The translations under genes were made by a program, and so were the position numbers. Positions 54,346-64,000 of a stretch of DNA of 64,000 bases are shown here, piece after piece (the stretch's first letter is position 1; each line of letters opens with the position of its first letter). Under the pieces are notes generated by a model that was not told the origin of the DNA, did not search any database, and worked only from the letters and a program-made list of their open reading frames with translations. Origin of the DNA: Pararge aegeria (Eukaryota; Arthropoda; Insecta; Lepidoptera; Nymphalidae); contig NC_053202.1 of NCBI RefSeq assembly GCF_905163445.1, positions 6,014,001-6,078,000 of the forward strand, given 5' to 3'.

Positions 54346-56420
54346 AAAAAAAATATATAATTAAATTAAATAATATTACTCAATGCATATTTTTCCTTAA
54401 TCGGTTCAGTCGGCGATGAGGAGTAATAAACTTACAAACTTTCACAATCATAATATTAGCGAAATTGCGATTCCACCTGCATAAACACTCCATCCGATTC
54501 CGCAAATCTGTTAAAATACATAAACATTTGTTTTAGCTAATTAATGCCTAAAACTTCCTAAAACAACACTTTCCTTAACAAGGCGAGTAGTGGGCGAGTC
54601 TCCCAGAAAAAATGAGGAATTTAATGAACTCGATTGCAGGGGCTGGTACAATGAAAGTCAACACACCGGGTAAGAGGAAACAGTTTTATAAAATGACAAA
54701 TAACGCGACTTTGCGAATAAGCGTATATAATAAATATGGATAAACATTTCTGACTCTCAGAAGTATATTTTCCGTGTAATCGTATACCAACTACTTACTT
54801 ATTTGCTCAAAGAATCAGCTCTAAGCGGTCCAGCGAGGAAATCTAGCTAGCATGTGGCGTAGTTTGCTTGGGTACTTTTGTCAAATTTGGGTCAAGCATA
54901 TCTCGGGTTTGAGGCAATTTTGATGTTTGAGCAATAAACTAGTGGGTTTGGAAATTTCTACGTTTTATCTTATTGAATCGAATTTATTTTCATTGAACAT
55001 CAAGGATTGAGAGTACGCGAGTTCGAGATACAAATCTTTAACATGCTGGCCATGGGACAAATCGCGTCGGTGGACGGTATCTGCGACATCATTGGTATTT
55101 TTTATTAAATTTGTTTGTTTGTAACGCTTCGACGTCCCATGGCTACAACGTTATATTAAAGTAGCAATAAGTTATTATATCTTATGTATCACATCATAAA
55201 GTACAGGTTTAAATGAAAAAGACTAGAAAGCTGTAGGTCTGTAATTGCTTACATTAAAAATATAAACTTTTGTTATAAACTTTTTCTTAGCTCGATAATT
55301 TAAGAAATATTTAATATTCAATATTTTACATTACACTCTACTTGTTACTAATCTGTAATGTAAGATCGGCAACAGCGCATGAACCACGACTCTATCGTGC
55401 GTGCTCGCAGCGGTTTGGCAACAGAGACATGTATTTGGTTTCACAGTGTAATGTGATATTACGGAAATAACATTTTTTATAATTTTTTTTTGTATGTAAC
55501 AAATTAATACCTACTTAATTTTTAAAAGTCGTAAATCAAAAGTTGATAGTTTTAATTATAGGAACTACACGGCCGAGAGCTTTGTGGTATTTTTATTTAA
55601 CCCTGTAAAAGTGGTTCCCCGCGACAATGTCCGCTTATAATTTTTGATTCTGAGATAAATTTAACTTAATCATTTTTAATTTTTTTGTAAATATTAATGT
55701 TAGCTTGTAATTATTATTATGTGTTTTCTAATTGAAATTATATTTATGTTTAAATAAAACAATTATTATATGGTTTAAATTGCATTTTATATTTACCTAC
55801 ACTATTATGCATATATTGAGTGTATGAAATATCTTCCATTCGTTACTGGAAAAGTATCATACTAATATTACTATTTTAATCCGGTGTGGCTTAGAAGAAA
55901 ATTTGCTCCACAGATTTTCACAATAATTTCCTTGTACAAAATCCATTGATGGTTTTGTAGGCTTTCTTAAATCGTCAATTTAAGGACCCAGCAATGGTAT
56001 GGCTAATATTAAGTATATTAACTTAATACGTATGTTATGCTCGTAAGTATTGCGTAAACTCAGCGCCCTTTTTGGTTGGTTTGACTTTATGCTTTCGGGA
56101 CCTATTTTATTTTAGGTAAATAAAATGAAGATATTTTGACCTTTTTTATGGGAATAAGAATAAATAGGAAGATAGAAAAAGTTTTCTAAACATATTCTAA
56201 ATACCTACCTTTATATCATAGTATTAGGTTTAACTTGACTGTATTGTATTCAGTTGGTGCGGTTTACAAAAGAACATGAACCCACATGTTTTTTTTTTAC
56301 CATGACTTGGCCAGTTCGCAGACAGGTCCGGTTGCAGAGAACAACAAGATGTATTGTGTTAGAATATAAACGAATAGGTACGGTCCTGCGAACAGATAAT
56401 TCACATTTATTCGACTTACT
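54346..56420. other. AT-rich stretch without supported features
   Basis: About 2 kb. No SINE, terminal repeat or conserved frame that I can name. Confidence 0.4.
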
Positions 56421-56499
56421 CGTACAATGAAACCGTCGTCATCGCTATACTACAGACAACGAATAAGCTGCGAAGTGTTTTTTTTTCTTTGTGCTTACG

Positions 56500-56640
56500 A
56501 AATAACATTATTGGAAGATAATACATGGACTCTGTCAGATCACCCTCATGGAAAAGTGGCTATCCCCTGCAGATGGATATTCAAAACTAAAATAGACGGG
56601 TATCTGTTTTATTACAATGAAGAGATCTCAAAGCAAGCTT
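56500..56640 (+). pseudogene. copia-type retrotransposon RT fragment
   Basis: ITLLEDNTWTLSDHPHGKVA, then IPCRWIFKTKIDG. This matches the opening of the copia reverse transcriptase (…NxTWxLvdrPxgkk.i..RWvFk.K.d), and the frame is broken before the KARLVA motif. No LTRs were found on either side. Confidence 0.65.
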
Positions 56641-56999
56641 AGAGCGTCTTTACATACGAAACAGATAATATTAAGGGAGTTAGGTTTACCTACAAGTTAA
56701 ATATTATAGATGAAAGTTTTCGGATATTAAAGATAATCTCAGCGAATTCCCGAGATTCAGCATATGTGGCAAATTTCCATTTGATTCACCAGCTTCCGGG
56801 ACCCATATCGGATTGTATGTAAATCTAATAATTCAAGTCACAGTCTGGCGTGCGACAAATACTGATATGATTTGGTATTCCTGTACGGCCGAGGATATTA
56901 GGGGCCGATAAGTGTCAGTGCCCATTGCCACAGATCTTGACATAGAATTTGATGAGTGAATAATAATTTAAAATGATCATACGGATTGCATTAGAACAA

Positions 57000-57150
57000 C
57001 TGAAACTGCAGTGTGCAGTTCTGTATACTGCACGTTGACTGCACGTTAGCTGCATGGTTATAATGCAGTTCTAAAGCAGTTAAACTGCATAACAACCATG
57101 TACCTAACATTTTAAATGCAACTGCATTTAAACTGCAATGGAACTGCATA
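57000..57150. repeat. Cluster of CTGCA / TGCAG motifs
   Basis: About ten occurrences of ACTGCA, TGCAGT or close variants in 150 bases in both orientations, spaced 5-30 bases, including ACTGCAGT and 'gcaactgcatttaaactgca'. It is not a simple tandem repeat. Confidence 0.65.
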
Positions 57151-57899
57151 TTAATTTTATCTGAGCGATTGTATAATTTGCATAATTCCTTAAAGTTTGA
57201 GTAGCGTGATAGAATTCGGTTCCGCCAAAGGCCAAAGTATTCATCAATTGCCTTTAACTTCCACTGCTGGACTAAAGAAACCAACGGAAGGAACGTGGCT
57301 ATTTGCCCATAATCACCACGTTGGGCAGACGGGTTGGTGATCTTAGTAGACGGTTCTAGTTATAAGAAAGGAAGGTTCTAGGACGGTGCTAGCTGTTCTC
57401 CGTTATATTCCATTAGTCACCTCGTACGACTTCCGCGGGAAAAATAGGGGTGGTGACACCTGGTTTCTAACCTACCGGCCCATCAGAAGCATTTCCCACA
57501 GTCAGAAAATGTACGCAGTCGGAGTCGCGGGCAACCGCTTTTATAAAATGTAACAGGTTATAAATAGTTTCTACACTTAGCCGACATCAAAGGGCGGTTA
57601 TTCAGCGCATTGCACGTGCCAATGTGCAGCAAATGGAGTATGAGACGTCAGGTACATCTATTATCCTCTTGCTCATCATTATCGGTGCTCTTGTACATCT
57701 ATTATCGGTGCTCTTTTAGCATCGTACTAAAGTTGTAGGCAAATTGTAATGTTGACATCGCTTTAAGTAGTATTATATTAAACTAACAGTTTTTTCCTTA
57801 AATTCAAGATGGCATCAAGATCAAAAGGCACGATGAGCAGGTCCTTTTTAAAAACTACCGAACATAATATATTCGGAAGTTTAAACTATCTCCAAAAAG

Positions 57900-58155
57900 G
57901 TACAATTAATAAATTTCTTAATGACAAGGTTGCTTGAAACCATCCGAGTCTGTTCCTTTTCATGTTCATATCTCTCACAAGATAGAAAAATGAATGTTAA
58001 AATTTAAAATGTAAATTTTTGATGTTGAAAAATAGCAACTGCTGAGTTTATTTCCGGTTTCTTTTCGGTAAAATCTGCGTTTCCATCCGGCGGTATAGTC
58101 ACTACATGTGTACTACGTATAGTGTAAGTCTACTTGCATGAATGAATTTTGAATT
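57900..58155 (+). repeat. Family D LINE 3' end
   Basis: 'tttcttaatgacaaggttgcttg', 'catatctctcacaagatag', 'tttcggtaaaatctgcgttt', 'ggcggtatagtcactac' and 'tgaatgaattttgaattt'. Confidence 0.75.
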
Positions 58156-58164
58156 TATATTTTG

Positions 58165-58235
58165 ATTCATTAAACCTTTCTCATTGTGGGAAGAGACCCG
58201 TGCCTTTTAGTGGGCCGGTAATTGGTTGATATGAT
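58165..58235 (+). mobile_element. SINE family C, 3' tail
   Basis: 'cctttctcattgtgggaaga', 'gtgggccggtaattggttga' and 'tatgatgattttg'. Confidence 0.65.
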
Positions 58236-58309
58236 GATTTTGATTCATTGAGTTTACTCGGTGACTTATAGCGTCGGTATTGGTTACACATTGCTTGATA
58301 TATAAATTT

Positions 58310-58495
58310 TTATGTAGGGGTCCCGAAGTGCTGGAGTGGCGGCCCCGCACTGGAAAGCGCAACGTTGGTCGATCCCACAACGAGGACTGAGTAGCTGTAG
58401 CATAAAACGAGTCTCTGGAGACCATTGGAAACAAGCAGGTAAAATCATCCAAAATAGATTTTGTAATTTCCTATAAAAGACTTAGGTCTTTTAAA
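58310..58495 (+). pseudogene. LINE C-terminal remnant (GHIARR type), 3' part
   Basis: 'gtaggggtcccgaagtgctgg', 'ggaaagcgcaacgttggtcg', 'aacaagcaggtaaaatc' and 'ctataaaagacttaggtc', parallel to 51220-51390. Confidence 0.6.
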
Positions 58496-58497
58496 AT

Positions 58498-58540
58498 AAT
58501 GCCGCCCAGTGCCGTCCTAAGACTAACACTGGGCGGCATT
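58498..58540. repeat. Perfect GC-rich hairpin, 14-bp stem
   Basis: AATGCCGCCCAGTG (58498-58511), a 15-base loop, CACTGGGCGGCATT (58527-58540). It directly follows the LINE remnant. Confidence 0.75.
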
Positions 58541-58549
58541 CAGTTTAGG

Positions 58550-59390
58550 TGATGAATACACATTGCAAACATACAGTGCATAAGTATCTAGGCAAGCGCG
58601 GTAAACCTCGAGGAGTGATCGCAGTCCTCATAACCATTAGTATCATCAGCCTATTAATTATTGGATACTTGTCAGAGCATATCATAACCACCACTTTACC
58701 GGCATCGACGGCTTAGAGCGTAAAACTACAAAGCACAGAAGGTGGGCAGAAGCAAATTTCTAAGAAACACCCTATTCGTCCCAATCGTAAACTAAACTTG
58801 TTTTCGCCGCCGTTTTTCAATAAAAAATACACATGCAACTGTTACGTTTCTCATGCTGTACCTACACGATGCTATGCTGTACGTACATATAACGATGAAT
58901 TTTGTGACGTGGATCTGTTTTTTAGCCATTTAAAGAAAATTAAAACTGCTTTCATGTACCTTTATACTTTTGATATATCTTTATCTTCAAAATTGCTGTT
59001 TCCTGACAGACCTGATATTCGAACCCGGGGTCCCGAGATCCGCAGTGGAACATGTTAAACAGTAGACCAAAATGGTTGAAGAGAAATAAACACAGTAGCT
59101 AAATTGAAATTCCATCAAGGGCGTATAATTTACGTAATCGATTTCGATTTGACTGGTATTCAATACCTTCATCAAACCCATATCAATGTACGAGTATGTA
59201 TTTCTGTGAATTCACATGTTCACATGCTCTGATCGCCTTTGCCGATATTCAGGGTAGTAAAGCAGGGTAGTTGGTTTGTCCTTCGATCACACAGTAACAG
59301 AGCCACGGATTAACATGATTATTTGTGTAGAAATGTTTAAAGGTAAAAATACATATTAATGATTATGTTAAAGTCTGTCAAATACAAAAT
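58550..59390. other. No supported gene
   Basis: 'gcttagagcgtaaaactaca' and 'cctgatattcgaacccggggtc' (B-box-like complement) hint at decayed SINEs. The 86-codon frame at 58798-59058 is not recognised. Confidence 0.35.
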
Positions 59391-59394
59391 TCCA

Positions 59395-59555
59395 AATTTG
59401 TTTTATCTATCTCCAGTACGAGTTATAAATACTTTACGGTAGGCTTTCTATAACTCTTACAGTGCCTACCCTTAAGTTTTTTATAACTCTTACTGGAGAT
59501 TTTTTAAATTTTATATAATATGGATTCCCTGTGCATCCCTCTATGCACGCCACTG
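59395..59555. mobile_element. Fold-back hAT-like MITE, copy 4, left end lost
   Basis: It keeps 'ctccagtacgagttataaatac', a central 'cttacagtgcctacccttaag' and the right end 'ccctctatgcacgccactg'. About 50 bases of the left end are gone. Confidence 0.7.
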
Positions 59556-59939
59556 TTGGCTTGGTCCGTCAATTTTACAACTTAAAAAACCTATAGTTAA
59601 ATGATAAAATCAAAAGGCATACGATGCTCATAAAATTTTATATCGACCGTTGAGTTTAAAAACAAGTTTGTTATATCTCTATTACGTGATGAGATTGCGA
59701 TAAAGGTGTTTAAAAGAAATAGTGCATGAAGCTCTTAACCGAGCATTTTATAGGGCACAAGTTAACTGCAATGCTGTGCGGGCCACAGGTTATTATGTAG
59801 GTACCTAAAGTGTATTTTTCCTATGCAAGATATCCACACACACCAGTTTTTCATACATTCTAGGAGACATCGAGTAATGTTGAAATTAGCATTATTAAAT
59901 AGTCATTTTGGACCTATCAATGCATAAGTTTATAGAATA

Positions 59940-60310
59940 CCCAGCCCGCTTCGCCGGGCTAGATTTTGCTTAATTTTATTTAAACAATAAACTTACATCA
60001 TTAAATTTTTAATTTAATCTTATAATATATTTAATCATTTATTTCTCTCCGTATTCATTCTCTTCTATTCTCTTCTCGAGCCTGTACACCCAACAATAGC
60101 ATATCATCATAGTTAATAAAAGCTGTATTTGACAGTTTGACAGTTCAAGAATAGGAGTGCTCCAATCGTCACCAAAATTTACAGGATTACTCGCCAGGTC
60201 AATCCAGAGATTCCCTGAAAGTTTCATTGAAATCGGTCCAGCCGTTTCGGAGCCTATACTTCCGTATAGGCTCCGAAACAAAATTTCTCTTTTATATATA
60301 TAGATAGAAG
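59940..60310 (-). repeat. Non-autonomous repeat with 14-bp hairpin
   Basis: From 'cccgcttcgccgggctag' to 'gaaatcggtccagccgtttcgg', ending in 'tatatatatagatagaagatag'. The minus-strand reading has the same flavour as family E but different sequence. TTTCGGAGCCTATA (60245-60258) and TATAGGCTCCGAAA (60265-60278) form a perfect stem. Confidence 0.5.
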
Positions 60311-60484
60311 ATAGAAGATGTTAAAACACATTTATTTCAGCGAGGTGATTATAAAATTGAAGAAATTCTTTATGAAAAGTTTGCTTGCAAGCATCGGGTT
60401 CTGCTTTCATCTTGGATAGATGGAAAAATGAATCATCGTAAAATGCAATTGTTGATAAAGAAAGAGCAGCCTCAATCCAAATTT

Positions 60485-60980
60485 TGACGACCTCCCTGGC
60501 GCAACGGGGAGCGCTGTGAATTTAAATTGGAGGTCCGGGGTTCGATTCCCGGCCGGGGCTATTTGGGAATTCATAATTTCTGAATTTTCTCTGGTCTGGT
60601 CTGGTGGGAGATTTTGGCCGTGGCCGTTAGAAGTAACGCTAAACGATTTAGTATTCCGGTGCGCTTTCGCGTAAAAACCGATAAGGGGTTTGATTACCAT
60701 ACTCCCTAACAGGTAAGCCCGCTACCATCTCAGTCTGCATCATAACTTACCACCAGTGGCGTGCATATAGGGTATGCACAGGGTATGCAGATGATATAAA
60801 ATGAAGAAAATCTCCAGTACCAGTTATAAAAAACTTAAGGATAGGCATTGTAAGAGTTCTAAAAAGCCTACATTTAAGTATTTATAACACGTACTCGAGA
60901 TTTTGTTCATTTTATATCATCTGCATACCCTGTGCATACACTCCATGCAGGCCACTGCTTATCACCAGGTGGGATTGTAG
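60485..60980 (+). mobile_element. SINE family B interrupted by a MITE
   Basis: Head 'acctccctggcgcaacgggg', B box 'gggttcgattcccggccgg', 'tctctggtctggtctggtgg', 'aggtaagcccgctaccatc' and 'agtctgcatcataacttacc'. The MITE follows, and 'cttatcaccaggtgggattg' completes the SINE. Confidence 0.88.
60754..60957. mobile_element. Fold-back hAT-like MITE, copy 3, with 8-bp duplication
   Basis: 204 bases from CAGTGGCGTGCATATAGGG to the inverted end GCCACTG. Flanks CTTACCAC and CTTATCAC differ by one base. Because the host SINE sequence is known from other copies, the insertion point and the 8-bp duplication are certain. Confidence 0.88.
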
Positions 60981-61135
60981 TTGAATAAAAAATCTGCTGA
61001 GTTTCTTGCCGGCTTCTTCTCGGTAGAATCTGCCTTTCGAGTAATAGAGTCATTGCAAACAGACATACTTGACGTTTCAAAAGTGCTTATAGAGTAAGCC
61101 TACTTGAAATAAATGAATTTTGAATTTTAATTTGA
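60980..61135 (+). repeat. Family D LINE 3' end
   Basis: 'tctgctgagtttcttgccgg', 'ttcttctcggtagaatctgc', 'acttgacgtttcaaaagtgc' and 'acttgaaataaatgaatttt'. Confidence 0.8.
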
Positions 61136-61139
61136 TTAG

Positions 61140-62060
61140 GTTGTACTTACTTAGGCACTGGCTTGTTCGTTGTTAGTGAAAATGGCATTAGTGTTGGCAT
61201 AGAAGCTTAGCTCTCGGACTTTTTGCTTGTAACTTGTTAGCCACTTGTCAGTTGGGATTGGGCGAGCCGAAGTTTCGTAGGCATTGCTATTAAAAATAGA
61301 TTAGCCTACCAGGCTGTTGGGGAAAACATTTTCGGCTATTTGTTCTGCTAATGCCTTTCGTGTAGATCAGATGTTAATTAAACACCTGGGGTTTGCATCA
61401 TAGAATTAAAAACATACAGAACCCTCATTCATCCATTATTGTATGAATTGCATTGTGTACAGAAACAGTAACTGTACCCGTTTTATGATGCTAGCTCACA
61501 AACTGTTTCTCATTTTCACATTTTATGGTAAATGCTTAGAGCATAATATAGCAAAATAGTATTTATTTTACCTCTAATTTAAAATGTGTAATAAAATATA
61601 TACAACTGCTAAATATAAAGACCTACTAACCGCCTGTTCGAGAAACACTACTAAAGTGGAGTGGTTTTTGATGTCCTTGTATGTTCTTAATTCTGTGTTC
61701 TGCATAAGTCTTGTGCCATATCAAGTTCTCGCAAGATTATTATTTTAAAATCAAAGTAATTAATAAACCAATAGCCAAGGGGAAAATTCAAAGGAAATGC
61801 GTGGGAAATAATAAAAAATCCTTTTTTTCTGTAATAAGTCATCATCATTATTAATATTATCAACCCATTACCGGTCCATTAAAGGGCGCAAGAGTGTTTT
61901 AGAGCACAGAATTCAGAACATACAGAATCCTCAATCAGCATTCTCATGTCGCACGTCTCACTTCACAGTCGCGGGCAGTTACTTGAATATACCATTTACT
62001 AAATCCCATCTCAGAAACCAAGCGCCTATTATACGTATTTGTGCAAAATACAACGAGTTA
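61140..62060. other. No supported gene; SINE C tail at about 61850
   Basis: 'catcatcattattaatatta' and 'caacccattaccggtccatt' near 61850-61885 are the end of a reversed family C. 'accctcattcatccattattg' at about 61420 and 'gccctcattcaggcattatt' at 49047 look like one more decayed repeat. Confidence 0.4.
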
Positions 62061-62064
62061 TCTA

Positions 62065-62255
62065 AAAAGCTACCTCGCATCGATATCATGTTTACATGAC
62101 GCTTTGTCAATGCTATGTGCACTTGTAATTGACGTGCATTACAAGTGCAGAACATCAGTCCATGTTTTTGTGTGTGTGCTATGTTTAAAAACGTGTAGTA
62201 TGCATGTGTGAGTGCTCTTAATAAATAAATAAATAAATAAATAAATATTAGTCGT
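62065..62255. repeat. Inverted partner of 44940-45110 with AAAT tract
   Basis: 'gttacatgacgctttgtca'-like, 'gctatgtgcacttg', 'ttgacgtgca', 'atcagtccatgttt', 'gtgtgtgctatgtttaaaaacgtg', 'gagtgctctt', then AAATAAATAAAT. Confidence 0.75.
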
Positions 62256-62449
62256 GTACACGGTTTCTGTATTTTCCAATTTTGAATTTGAATTTTAATT
62301 TATCCTTTGCCCGTGGAGATAATTGTCTTCTACCCATGCTAGCCGTGCAGGGTGCGTTTGGAACCCTCGTAGCTTCAGTTAACGCTAAATCGCTCGGCAG
62401 CTCGGCTTCGTCAGAAGGGTGTTAACTTGCCACGGCCGAAGTTAACATG

Positions 62450-63590
62450 ACAGAATTAGTTACATTATTTGATATTATTATAATCATTTCTCTTAATCGT
62501 GTGTTAGTGATACTTTCAATGGTTTCCTAAAATCACTTTATAACAAGCTTCTATCAATAGTTATAGAATCCGTCACATTAATTAATTAATGAATACAATT
62601 TTATTTTCCTCAACATACAATATCATGGGAATACCACTGGTTTCCTGAAACACTGATAAACTTCGGACATACTGACATTGACCTATACTGAGAACGTTTT
62701 ATGAATGCACTGAGTCATGTCTACGTGACGTAGGTGAAGCGTAGGCGTAACTGAATGTAACCAAACAAATTAAATGTGCCCTTTTAAGCATTATATGGTG
62801 TTTTTTTTTTGTTTGCCCCTCTTTCACGCAGCAACGTAACAAAGGACAGTCGTGATATTTTCCACATAGATAGTAATTACTGGGAACTACACAAGTCTGG
62901 CGTAGGTTTCGGTAAAGTTATGAACCGTTTTTTTTGAGTTAATCTTATGTTCGCCAGTCGATGTTTGAATATACCCTAGGAAAAAAAAGGGTTGATGATG
63001 AATCTATAAGAGCTTTTTGTGTCAGAGCACGTCTGGGGGTAGTTCGGGGATCGGAAAACAGTAATCTAAGATTTTAAACTAAGATTTTCGTGGTTAATGA
63101 ATATTTCTTAAATATAGTTCAACGGGTACATACAACGATAATATTTTGGATTTGTCGACCCAGTTGCATGGACATGATATATTTCGAGACTAGTTCGTGA
63201 AGCGATTGAAATTCGGAAGCAAAGTCGCGGGAATATCTAGAATATCTAGTAAAACATGATTCATATTTTGCTTTATGGTAGTCAAAAACAAATGTTAGTG
63301 ATAATAACCGAGGCCGAATTGCGCTACGAGGTAGAATCAAAAGTAAACTGGCATCAATTATAATATCATAGGTAATAAGTTTTGCTTCAGATTAAAACGT
63401 TATTAGAGCAGATTAAACAGTATAATTAATACAGGCACTAATACACCACCTATTTATAAATTCCGTGTGTGCCAACATGTGAATGCTTTGACAAGTATCG
63501 CCATCGATCAACTAATACTAGATAGATACTAGAGGTATAAAGCCAGCCATTAAAGAATACATTTATAAAAACCAGCTGATGTCGTGCTTT
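62450..63590. other. No supported gene
   Basis: AT-rich. The 73-codon frame at 63119-63340 on the minus strand has no recognisable content. Confidence 0.35.
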
Positions 63591-63592
63591 CT

Positions 63593-63853
63593 CTGACGGT
63601 CGATTGGCCCAGTGTGCAGCAAACCTACTTTCTGAGTCGAAGGCCGTGGGTTCTATTCCCACAACCGGAAAATGTTTGTGTGACACGAATGTTTTTCAGT
63701 GTCTGGGTATTTATCTGTATTTTATAAGTATTTATGTATAAGTATTATTCATAACAATATTCATCAGTCATCTTAGTACCCATAACACAAGCTACGCTTA
63801 CTTTGGGACGAGATGGCGATGTGTGTATTGTCGTAGTATATTTATTTATTCTC
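63593..63853 (+). mobile_element. SINE family A, full-length
   Basis: Head 'gacggtcgattggcccagtg', B box 'gtgggttctattccc', body through 'cgagatggcgatgtgtgtat' and TTTATTTATT tail. Confidence 0.88.
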
Positions 63854-64000
63854 TGCCGTATAATATGTGAGAAAGAGATAGCACGGTATCAATCGGCTTG
63901 TATATCTACTATTTAATGGCGAGGGTTATACAATATCCCTTTATACGAGACAATCCATCGCTAAGCAATTGAGAAACTTTCTAATCGTTTATCTTATGAA

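Noticed and set aside
57000..57150. CTGCA cluster as a PstI-type satellite
   Set aside because: Spacing is irregular and orientation mixed, so it is not a tandem satellite; kept as a finding only.

Overview
The window looks like nuclear DNA of a moth or butterfly (Lepidoptera). It is AT-rich, has GT-AG introns, and is packed with tRNA-derived SINEs, short inverted-repeat elements, LINE fragments of lepidopteran style and an (ATCC)n-tailed repeat. The order-level assignment is inferred from the repeat types; I cannot name the species.

Bases 1-11,200 hold both genes I can support. Pp2A-29B, the PP2A 65-kDa scaffold subunit A, lies on the minus strand (1121-7077). It has six coding exons that join in frame to 590 codons plus a stop, and its introns carry SINE, LINE and fold-back insertions. 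Facing away from it, on the plus strand (10142-11176), is a two-exon gene for a 189-residue protein with several hydrophobic segments whose family I do not recognise. Between the two divergent genes sits a 2.02-kb non-LTR retrotransposon with an exact 13-bp target-site duplication. It has a complete ORF1 (three zinc knuckles), a 36-codon stub of ORF2 and an intact 3' tail, so the reverse-transcriptase portion is cleanly missing. It resembles in layout the ORF1-only 'half-LINEs' of mammals. Without it the two start codons would be about 1.0 kb apart.

Bases 11,200-64,000 hold no host gene that I can support. The stretch is a layered mobile-element landscape. It holds three tRNA-headed SINE families (called A, B and C here), a LINE 3'-end family (D), a recurrent Helitron/Lep1-like repeat (E), LINE reverse-transcriptase C-terminal remnants, a copia-type remnant, an internally deleted mariner with TA duplications, a hAT-like element with a perfect 8-bp duplication (44712-45291), and a fold-back hAT-like MITE family with three full-length copies and one truncated copy. 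Several insertions are nested and give relative ages.

Bases 18001-24662 are two head-to-tail copies of a 3,330-bp segment. I found only three substitutions between them, so this is either a very recent tandem duplication or an assembly artefact. The many short ORFs across the distal 50 kb are explained by repeats or chance.
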